In this document: positions 1 to 5,762 of the stretch, one piece after another
How the letters are laid out: each line of letters starts with the position of its first letter
Numbering within the stretch: position 1 is the first letter of the stretch
DNA from: JAVVRI01 sp036654795
GTDB taxonomy: Bacteria > Bacteroidota > Bacteroidia > Bacteroidales > Tannerellaceae
Direction: 5' to 3'
Assembly: GCA_036654795.1 (NCBI GenBank)
Contig: JAVVRI010000157.1
Span: forward strand, 1-5,762
DNA: 5,762 bases
Translations under genes and position numbers: made by a program
Notes under the pieces: generated by a model
Database searches by the model: none
The model's input: the letters and a program-made list of their open reading frames with translations, nothing else
What the model was told of the DNA's origin: nothing

Positions 1-330
1 GCATGAAAACAGGATAAGTTCTTATCGTACTTATCGAACGCACTATCCAAGGATTAAAACATCTAATTTTTAAAACACACAACGCCTATGAACAAGAAAA
101 AGAGAAAATGAATGCAACCCATCATTCCAGAAGCTAAACAATATTGATGGTATCACCTTTAGGAATAACCCTATTTAGTTTATTGTAATAATTAAATATC
201 TGACAAATAAAAGTCATATACTTCCCATCGGTACTAACTCAAGTGACACACGCATGAAACCACCTATTCATAAAGGGTTCTCGACTAAGATGAATGTAGA
301 GAACTAATTAGTAGGAAAGCGTAATACAGC

Positions 331-370
331 TTACGGATTGACACAACAAATTTCGGATTTAAACGACAAA
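331..370. repeat. Tandem imperfect 20-bp direct repeat, possible operator
   Basis: Copy 1 is TTACGGATTGACACAACAAA (331-350) and copy 2 is TTTCGGATTTAAACGACAAA (351-370). They abut exactly and match at 16 of 20 positions, with shared cores CGGATT and ACAAA. A 20-bp period is close to two turns of B-DNA, so both copies would face the same side of the helix, as expected for a dimer or two tandem protomers of a transcription activator. The repeat ends 124 bases before the susC-like start codon. Neither the preceding nor the following 20 bases continue the pattern. Binding by an AraC-type hybrid two-component regulator or another activator is inference. An unrelated short duplication is the alternative. 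Confidence 0.55.
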
Positions 371-373
371 AAG

Positions 374-382
374 AAAGGAGGT
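374..382 (+). promoter_or_regulatory. Orphan Shine-Dalgarno-like sequence AAAGGAGGT
   Basis: AAAGGAGGT is a near-complete complement of the 16S rRNA 3' end, which is unusual in Bacteroidota, where most starts lack a Shine-Dalgarno sequence. No ATG, GTG or TTG lies 5-12 bases downstream. The next ATG (401-403) is 18 bases away and opens only a 7-codon frame ending at 424. It therefore does not serve a recognisable gene. It may be a remnant of a lost start, a ribosome standby or decoy site in the leader, or simply a purine-rich stretch. Confidence 0.3.
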
Positions 383-414
383 AACGTATAAACGGCAAAA
401 ATGCTATCAAAGAA

Positions 415-445
415 ACGCGCATAAAGCCTAAAGATTATGTGCCGT
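415..445 (+). promoter_or_regulatory. Hairpin-forming inverted repeat in the susC leader
   Basis: GCGCATAA (417-424) can pair with TTATGTGC (435-442): seven Watson-Crick pairs and one G-U pair around a 10-nt loop. If C443 is bulged out, A415-C416 can pair with G444-T445 and lengthen the stem to ten pairs. The 3' arm contains the ATG at 437-439, which is in frame with the short leader frame, so folding would hide that start. No T-tract follows, so this is not an intrinsic terminator. At the DNA level it could equally be an operator with a 10-bp spacer. Its function is not known. Confidence 0.4.
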
Positions 446-448
446 ATT

Positions 449-505
449 ATGAAAAAGAGCTATTATTTAAACAATCAACTTAAAAAAAGTACTTATGTTA
501 AATAG
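449..505 (+). other. Short leader frame (18 codons) overlapping the susC-like start
   Basis: ATG at 449 opens a frame encoding MKKSYYLNNQLKKSTYVK and ending at the TAG at 503-505, which overlaps the susC-like start (ATG 495) by 11 bases. A further in-frame ATG lies at 437. The peptide is basic at both ends and looks like the n-region of an export signal, but it lacks its own hydrophobic core. It contains a run of seven A residues (482-488). Reading that run as six A residues would place the frame in register with the receptor and give MKKSYYLNNQLKKVLMLNRS as the start. It may be a translationally coupled leader peptide, the true start of the receptor split by an indel in a homopolymer, or chance. 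No clear Shine-Dalgarno sequence precedes either ATG. Confidence 0.35.
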
Positions 506-3500
506 ATCAAGACGGGTCGGTTTGATTCTACTGACTCTTACACTAGGTTTCTCTGAAAATGCTTTTGCTGGTTCAGGAAACGAATGGCTAATTGCTAATG
601 CCACGCAACAACAACAGACCGTAAAAGGAACTGTTTCCGATGCTTCAGGACCTATCATTGGTGCATCGGTTCTTGTAAAAGGAAGCACTATTGGTACCAT
701 TACTAATATAGATGGAGAATTTTCAATCAACGCCTCTAAGGGAGCAACGCTGATTATCTCTTACATTGGCTACGTCAGTCAAGAAGTGACTGTAACGGGA
801 AAATCGTTAGCTATAACTTTAAAAGAGGATTTCCAACAACTGGAAGAAGTTGTGGTGGTGGGCTTCGGCACACAAAAGAAAGTGAACTTAACCGGTTCTG
901 TTTCTACCGTCACCTCAAAAGCTTTGGCATCCCGACCTGTTACCAATGTATCGCAAGCCTTGCAAGGCTTAGTCCCGGGATTGAATTTCAGCTATGATTC
1001 TAGAGGGAATGGTGGCGAAATGAATCAAAACATGAAAATGAACATCCGTGGTGGAGGTACCATTGGCAGCGGTTCAAATTCATCTCCATTGGTATTGATT
1101 GATGGTATGGAAGGTGATATGAATGCACTCAATCCGCAAGATGTAGAAAATATATCTGTATTGAAAGATGCTGCCGCTTCCTCTATTTATGGTTCGCGCG
1201 CCCCCTTTGGTGTAATCTTAATTACTACAAAAAAAGGAAATGCAGGAAAAGTAAACATCAATTATAACAATAACTTCCGCTGGACGAATGCTATTAATAT
1301 GCCCAAAACAGCCGATTCCTACACGTACGCCAAATACTTCAATCGGGCAAGTAGTAATGCTGGTGAAACAGTCATGTTTGATGCTCAGCGTTTGGAGTTA
1401 ATTAAAGATTATCAAGACGGCAAGATTACTACAACAACTGTGCCTGACCCAGGTACACCCAGCATTTGGGATTGGGTAGGAAACTCTAATAACGATTGGT
1501 ACGACATTTACTTTGGCGGAACCGCTTTTTCGCAGGAGCATGCCGTCAGTGCCAATGGAGGTAACGAGAAACTGCAATTCTATTTTTCCGGTAATTTTAT
1601 GGACCAAACCGGACAAATGATTTTTAATCCAGATAAACTAAAGCGTTACACCGTTACAGCTAAAATTAATGCACAGCTATTGCCTTGGTTGAAATTAAAC
1701 TATAGCGCTAAATTCATGCGTAAAGATTACCGCAAAGCTTCTTATCTGGATGACAACGTGTTTTATCACAACGTAGCAAAACGTTGGCCTACTGAAACGC
1801 ATTATGACCCCAACGGCAATTTAATGAGTATGGCCAAAGGCATCTTGATGGGTGGTGAAGACAAGTCTCAAACAGACTGGAACTATCAGCAATTGCAATT
1901 GGAGATGGAATTGATTAAAGACTGGAAAATATTCGGAGAGCTTAACTACAAAATTATAGATAGTTTCTGGCATAAAGATGCTATGAAAATACCCAACTAT
2001 GACGTAAAAGGTGATGCCTATTACGATGCCGGGTCGGTCAGCTCTGTTTCAGAATCGGCAGAACGTACGAACTTCTTCAATCCAAATGTTTATACCCAAT
2101 ACCAGAAAGAGTTTAATGGCGGGCATAACGCTAAGGTTATGTTAGGTTTCCAGGCAGAAGTCAACAACTATCGCAACTTGGGAGCTACTCGCAATGATAT
2201 TATATCAGAGGATATACCCAGTATCGGCTCTTCTTCGGGTAAAGAAAAAGTAGATGCGGGCGGATATAACCAATGGGCTACTGCCGGTTTCTTTGGCCGT
2301 GTTAATTACGATTATAAAGGACGCTATCTTGCTGAAGTAAACGCCCGCTATGACGGTACTTCTCGTTTTGCCAGAAACAAACGTTGGAATTTGTTCCCTT
2401 CTGTTTCTTTAGGCTGGAATGTAGCGCGTGAAGCTTTTATGGAACCTTATCAAGATTTAATCTCTTCTCTGAAATTCAGAGGATCATGGGGCGAACTGGG
2501 CAATCAAAACACCGAAAGCTTATACCCTTATATTCAGCTCATGAAGTTTGTGGCTGCCGATAAAAACTCTCAATGGTTAATCAACAACCAGCGCCCTAAC
2601 ACATCGAATGCCCCTGATTTAATTTCTGCCTTATTGGGTTGGGAAACGATGCGTTCTTGGAACATAGGTGTTGACTTTGGGCTTTTTCAAAACCGTTTGA
2701 ATGTCAGCTTTGATTATTTCAACAGAAAGACGCTTGATATGGTAGGTCCGGCACCCGAATTGCCCGTTATATTAGGAGCAGCTGTTCCCAAGACGAACAA
2801 TGCGGATATGGTTTCAACCGGATTTGAATTAGATCTTTCGTGGAAAGATCGGATTGGCGAAGTGACTTATGGAGTACATCTTTTGTTGTCTGACGACCGT
2901 CAGAAAGTAACAAGCTATCCCAATGTAACAGGCTCGTTGGACACTTGGCGCAATGGACAATACATGGGCGAAATCTGGGGTTACACTACACATGGGATAG
3001 CCAAAACGGATGAAGAAATGAAAGCTTGGTTGGCTAAAGTAGACCAGTCACAACTGGGTAAGGACTGGAAAGCAGGAGATATCATGTACGAAGATTTAAA
3101 TGGTGACGGCGTGATTAATGGCGGATCCAATACAATAGGGGATTCTGGAGATAAGAAAATTATTGGCAACAACGCTCCTCGCTTTAAATATGGTATTGAT
3201 TTAGATGCGAGCTGGAGAGGATTTGATGTCCGTATTTTCTTGCAAGGTGTTGCTAAGCGCGACTATTGGTTTAATGATAATATGTTTTGGGGAGCTTCAG
3301 GCGGTTTATGGCAATCAAGTTGCTTCAAAGAGCATCTGGATTATTTCCGTGCCGAAGACGATCCTGAGGGTGCCAATTTAGACGCTTACTTCCCTCGTCC
3401 TAGCTTTGATTCGGGTAAGAATCAGCAGGTACAAACAAAATATGTACAAAATGCCGCTTACTTGCGCTTAAAGAATTTACAAATAGGTTATACTATTCCC

Positions 3501-3698
3501 GATAGGCTGACTAAGAAAATAGGCTTTTCTAATTTTAGAATTTTCTTTTCAGGAGAAAACTTGCTGACTTTCTCACCACTACCCGACTCTTTTGATCCCG
3601 AAACTTTGGGCACTGGATACGGATCCTCTTGGATGAACTCTGGAAAGACTCACCCGTTATCAAGAACTTTCTCTACTGGATTTAGTGTTAACTTTTAA
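495..3698 (+). CDS. SusC/RagA-family TonB-linked outer-membrane receptor
   Basis: This 1067-residue protein is a SusC-type importer: an outer-membrane barrel that takes up oligosaccharides or other bulky nutrients using TonB energy together with its SusD lid. In order it shows a signal peptide (1-25; basic MLNRSRR, core around VGLILLTLTLGF, cleavage after AFA); a carboxypeptidase-D-regulatory-like domain (about 42-112, with VKGTVSD, GASV, IDGEFSI and YIGY); a TonB-box-like stretch LEEVVVVGFG (116-125); the plug domain (about 128-248), ending in the family signature IDGMEGDMNALNP...VLKDAAASSIYGSRAPFGVILITTKKG; and the barrel to the C-terminal Phe. Within the barrel are YDGTSRF and RWNLFPSVSLGW (619-641) and the loop DLNGDGVIN (867-875). 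There is no STN domain. The length is usual for the family and the frame is uninterrupted. ATG 495 is the only in-frame start ahead of the signal peptide, since an in-frame stop lies at 468-470; no Shine-Dalgarno sequence is evident. It ends with tandem stops TAATAA. Family certain; substrate unknown. Confidence 0.97.
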   Translation: MLNRSRRVGLILLTLTLGFSENAFAGSGNEWLIANATQQQQTVKGTVSDASGPIIGASVLVKGSTIGTITNIDGEFSINASKGATLIISYIGYVSQEVTVTGKSLAITLKEDFQQLEEVVVVGFGTQKKVNLTGSVSTVTSKALASRPVTNVSQALQGLVPGLNFSYDSRGNGGEMNQNMKMNIRGGGTIGSGSNSSPLVLIDGMEGDMNALNPQDVENISVLKDAAASSIYGSRAPFGVILITTKKGNAGKVNINYNNNFRWTNAINMPKTADSYTYAKYFNRASSNAGETVMFDAQRLELIKDYQDGKITTTTVPDPGTPSIWDWVGNSNNDWYDIYFGGTAFSQEHAVSANGGNEKLQFYFSGNFMDQTGQMIFNPDKLKRYTVTAKINAQLLPWLKLNYSAKFMRKDYRKASYLDDNVFYHNVAKRWPTETHYDPNGNLMSMAKGILMGGEDKSQTDWNYQQLQLEMELIKDWKIFGELNYKIIDSFWHKDAMKIPNYDVKGDAYYDAGSVSSVSESAERTNFFNPNVYTQYQKEFNGGHNAKVMLGFQAEVNNYRNLGATRNDIISEDIPSIGSSSGKEKVDAGGYNQWATAGFFGRVNYDYKGRYLAEVNARYDGTSRFARNKRWNLFPSVSLGWNVAREAFMEPYQDLISSLKFRGSWGELGNQNTESLYPYIQLMKFVAADKNSQWLINNQRPNTSNAPDLISALLGWETMRSWNIGVDFGLFQNRLNVSFDYFNRKTLDMVGPAPELPVILGAAVPKTNNADMVSTGFELDLSWKDRIGEVTYGVHLLLSDDRQKVTSYPNVTGSLDTWRNGQYMGEIWGYTTHGIAKTDEEMKAWLAKVDQSQLGKDWKAGDIMYEDLNGDGVINGGSNTIGDSGDKKIIGNNAPRFKYGIDLDASWRGFDVRIFLQGVAKRDYWFNDNMFWGASGGLWQSSCFKEHLDYFRAEDDPEGANLDAYFPRPSFDSGKNQQVQTKYVQNAAYLRLKNLQIGYTIPDRLTKKIGFSNFRIFFSGENLLTFSPLPDSFDPETLGTGYGSSWMNSGKTHPLSRTFSTGFSVNF

Positions 3699-3710
3699 TA
3701 AACAAATAAG

Positions 3711-5681
3711 ATGAAAGTATTCAATAAACATATCATTCTTCCACTATTAGGAAGTTTATTGGCTCTTACTTCGTGCAACGATTTTCTGGATAGAGAGCCG
3801 CAAGATCAAGTAACTCCCGACAAATATCTGTGGTCGGACGGTGAACTGGCTTCTTATGCCGTAAAGCACTATAGCTTTAGTACACACGATGGTTATAGCA
3901 TGGGTATATGGGCTAATGATAACAATACGGACAATCAGGCTACAGCGGAATATAGTAATCAATGGGTACCGGGGCAATGGAAAGTTTCGGAGAAGATTGA
4001 TCACAACTACGACGCTTGGAATTTTGATGCCATTCGTGAAGCGAACTACTTCCTTGAAACTGTAATCCCCCGCTACGAGGCTGGAACGATAAAAGGAGAT
4101 AAAGTTAAGGCGGGGCATTACATTGGCGAAGTCTATTTTGAACGTGCTTGGCAATATTTCAGCAAACTGAGAACATTTGGCGATTTCCCTATTTCTAAAA
4201 CTACATTGCCAGATGAGATGGGTACATTGATTGATGCGACCAAACGAATGCCCCGCAACGAAGTTGCCCGTTTTATCATTGAAGACTTAGATAAAGCAAT
4301 AGCATTGTTGACAAACAATCCCGAGGGAGGCAAAAACCGCATAACAAAAAATGTAGCTTTATTGGTGAAATCTAGAGTAGCTCTGTATGAAGCAAGCTGG
4401 TTGACTTACCATAAAGGAACAAACAGAGTACCGGGTGGTCCGGGATGGCCAGGAACGGCTACCGGCATAAACTTAGATGCTGAAATCAAGTATTTTATCG
4501 GCGAATGTAAATCGGCTGCTGCCGCAGTGGCGGATGTGGTGCCCTTGGCAGTAAACAATGGAGGCAAAATGGATAATCCATACTTTGCACAATTCTCTTC
4601 TCTGAATATGGAAGGTTTTCCCGAAATCTTGATGTGGAGAGCTTATAACTTGACCGATTTTGGTATCTCTCATTCTACTACCTATTATCTTCGCGTAGGT
4701 GGAAATACGGGCTTTACCCGCCAGTTTGTAGAAACGTTCCTTTGCAACAACGGAAAGCCCATTTATGCATCTCCCGAACTCTACAAAGGTGATAAATCGA
4801 TTGTTGGCGTAAAGGAAAATCGTGAATCGCGCTTGCAACTCTTCATGATGACCCCAGGTGAATTATTAAGTACCGATAATAAGACATTGGTAGATACACT
4901 TCCCATGGCTCCTGGCATTATAACGAAAGCTGAAATACGCAGTGTAACTGGATATATGCTACGCAAAGGCTTGGCTGACACTTGGAGCCGCGGCGGTATG
5001 TCTTCTATTGAAGGTTGCCCTATCTTCCGCGCAGTAGAAGCTCATTTGAATTATATTGAAGCTTCTTGCATAGAAAATGGCGGAAATAGTATTGATAGCA
5101 AAGCACAAGGTTATTGGAATGCTGTTCGAAACCGGGCACAACTTCCCAGCTACCAAATCACTATAGATGCTACTGATTTAGCAAAAGAATCAGATTGGGC
5201 TGTTTATTCAGCTGGCGCACCTGTGTCTAAGATGCTTTATAACATTCGTAGAGAGCGCCGATGCGAGCTGGTAGAAGAGGGATTCCGTATGGATGACTTG
5301 AAACGCTGGAGAGCTCTGGATCAAGTAAAAAACTATCAGATAGAAGGAGTAAACTTGTGGGGAAGCCCATTAAAAGACATGTATCCCGTTTTGGATAATG
5401 CAGGCAAACCTACTGGAAAGTCGAAATTGGTACCCGAAGGAAATCCTGATCCAAATGTTTCTAGCCCTAAAAACAGTAATTACTTGCGTCCTTATCAGAT
5501 TGTAAAGAATGGGAATTTGGTGTATGACGGATATAATTGGTGCGATGCTCATTATCTGAGTCCGGTTGCCATGCAACATCTCAGAATAACAGCTACCAAT
5601 CCTGATGATGGAACTACTTCTGTAATCTATCAAACACCTGGGTGGCCGGCAGAACCGAACAAAGGTCCTATTGCACATTAA
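3711..5681 (+). CDS. SusD/RagB-family surface nutrient-binding lipoprotein
   Basis: This 656-residue protein is the SusD-type lid of the transporter: a cell-surface lipoprotein, mostly helical with TPR-like repeats, that binds ligand and closes over the SusC barrel. It starts with a lipoprotein signal peptide whose lipobox is LTSC, giving Cys22 as the lipidated residue, then NDFLDREP as in many SusD proteins. Family motifs follow: AIREANYFLE (107-116), GEVYFERAWQYFSKLRTFGDFPI (139-161), FRAVEAHLNYIEA (439-451), WNAVRNRAQLP (469-479), the strongly conserved NIRRERRCELVEEGFRMDDLKRW (511-533), and near the C-terminus YLSPV (615-619) and QTPGW (641-645), variants of the usual YLxPI and QNPGW. A Gly/Pro-rich loop RVPGGPGWPG (239-248) is present. 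It is somewhat longer than the typical 500-600 residues. It starts 12 nt after the susC-like stop with no strong Shine-Dalgarno sequence, which suggests co-transcription and perhaps coupled translation. Ligand unknown. Confidence 0.97.
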   Translation: MKVFNKHIILPLLGSLLALTSCNDFLDREPQDQVTPDKYLWSDGELASYAVKHYSFSTHDGYSMGIWANDNNTDNQATAEYSNQWVPGQWKVSEKIDHNYDAWNFDAIREANYFLETVIPRYEAGTIKGDKVKAGHYIGEVYFERAWQYFSKLRTFGDFPISKTTLPDEMGTLIDATKRMPRNEVARFIIEDLDKAIALLTNNPEGGKNRITKNVALLVKSRVALYEASWLTYHKGTNRVPGGPGWPGTATGINLDAEIKYFIGECKSAAAAVADVVPLAVNNGGKMDNPYFAQFSSLNMEGFPEILMWRAYNLTDFGISHSTTYYLRVGGNTGFTRQFVETFLCNNGKPIYASPELYKGDKSIVGVKENRESRLQLFMMTPGELLSTDNKTLVDTLPMAPGIITKAEIRSVTGYMLRKGLADTWSRGGMSSIEGCPIFRAVEAHLNYIEASCIENGGNSIDSKAQGYWNAVRNRAQLPSYQITIDATDLAKESDWAVYSAGAPVSKMLYNIRRERRCELVEEGFRMDDLKRWRALDQVKNYQIEGVNLWGSPLKDMYPVLDNAGKPTGKSKLVPEGNPDPNVSSPKNSNYLRPYQIVKNGNLVYDGYNWCDAHYLSPVAMQHLRITATNPDDGTTSVIYQTPGWPAEPNKGPIAH

Positions 5682-5713
5682 TGGTGAGTCTATATAATAT
5701 TGAATGAAAAGAA

Positions 5714-5745
5714 AGCCGGTCTCCCCCAAAGGAGACCGGCTCTTT
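5714..5745 (+). terminator. Intrinsic terminator after the susCD pair, probably bidirectional
   Basis: AGCCGGTCTCC (5714-5724) pairs perfectly with GGAGACCGGCT (5731-5741) around the 6-nt loop CCCAAA. The 11-bp GC-rich stem is followed by a short TCTTT run and then AAATATTTG. It lies 32 nt after the susD-like stop codon, so transcription of the pair probably ends here. Read on the minus strand, the same stem is followed by TTTCTTTT, a better T-tract, so it could also stop a convergent transcript from beyond the window. Confidence 0.88.
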
Positions 5746-5762
5746 AAATATTTGTTCAGACT

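Larger units (their letters stand above)
1..494. other. Upstream/leader region without a supported protein gene
   Basis: This AT-rich stretch carries stops in all forward frames and no open frame of convincing length. The longest forward pieces are 18-23 codons. I looked for the Bacteroidota housekeeping promoter (TTTG near -33, TAnnTTTG near -7) and found no TTTG at all on the forward strand here, so no promoter is called. Small symmetric elements are present: GATAAG (13-18) opposite CTTATC (21-26), with a second CTTATCG at 30-36; a 10-bp palindrome ACTAATTAGT at 303-312; and CGTAA (320-324) opposite TTACG (331-335). The last 165 bases hold the tandem repeat, the orphan Shine-Dalgarno sequence, the hairpin and the short overlapping frame listed separately. 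Long untranslated leaders are common ahead of susC-like genes, so part of this region is probably transcribed; that is inference. Confidence 0.6.

Noticed and set aside
2..73. Open forward frame running in from the left edge and ending at a TAA (23 codons)
   Set aside because: It could be the tail of an upstream gene, but it is too short to recognise, has no family motif, and its length is expected by chance.
254..307. Small forward frame of 17 codons starting MKPPIHKGF
   Set aside because: It has no ribosome-binding signal, no recognisable motif and a length typical of chance.
338..343. TTGACA resembling an E. coli -35 box
   Set aside because: No TATAAT-like hexamer lies at 16-18 bp, and Bacteroidota housekeeping promoters use a different consensus; it is part of the first tandem-repeat copy.
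157..433. Inverted 7-mers CTTTAGG (157-163) and CCTAAAG (427-433), considered as ends of an invertible promoter segment
   Set aside because: Seven bases do not extend to a longer match, are common by chance in AT-rich DNA, and no invertase gene is in the window.
867..1239. Unusual SRAPFGV in place of the common SRGANGV/SRAANGV in the plug signature
   Set aside because: As far as I know this is a recurrent variant among SusC-family proteins rather than a sign of altered function.
3756..4154. Minus-strand open frame of 132 codons inside the susD-like gene
   Set aside because: It lies entirely antisense to a well-conserved gene and has no family motif or initiation signal; it is a shadow of the real coding frame. 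The same applies to the other antisense frames inside both genes.

Overview
The window holds one complete SusC/SusD-type outer-membrane nutrient-uptake pair from a member of the Bacteroidota, most likely a gut Bacteroides or close relative. This rests on four observations: a SusC/RagA-type TonB-dependent receptor with the N-terminal carboxypeptidase-regulatory-like extension; a SusD/RagB lipoprotein directly downstream; AT-rich, Shine-Dalgarno-poor translation starts; and the paralogue-specific motifs of both families. The species and the transported glycan cannot be read from this sequence.

Layout: positions 1-494 have no protein gene that I can support and form the upstream and leader region. 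They contain a tandem pair of imperfect 20-bp repeats (331-370), an orphan perfect Shine-Dalgarno-like sequence (374-382), a hairpin-forming inverted repeat (415-445), and an 18-codon open frame (449-505) that overlaps the susC-like start. The susC-like gene (495-3698, 1067 aa) is followed after 12 nt by the susD-like gene (3711-5681, 656 aa). A strong GC-rich hairpin terminator follows 32 nt later (5714-5745).

How the genes work together: SusC-type proteins are TonB-powered 22-stranded outer-membrane barrels. SusD-type lipoproteins sit on top as a lid that captures oligosaccharide or another ligand and closes over the barrel. The close spacing and shared terminator suggest a bicistronic unit. 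No glycoside hydrolase, surface glycan-binding protein, hybrid two-component sensor, SusR-like protein or ECF sigma/anti-sigma pair lies in the window, so the substrate and regulator are unknown. The receptor lacks an N-terminal STN signalling domain, which argues against direct control by an anti-sigma partner.

The two proteins look like intact, ordinary family members, and I found no evidence of an undescribed protein system. The parts worth a second look are in the leader: the helically phased tandem repeat, the hairpin, and the short overlapping frame. An A7 run in that frame would, if read one base shorter, join it to the receptor and give a longer signal peptide.
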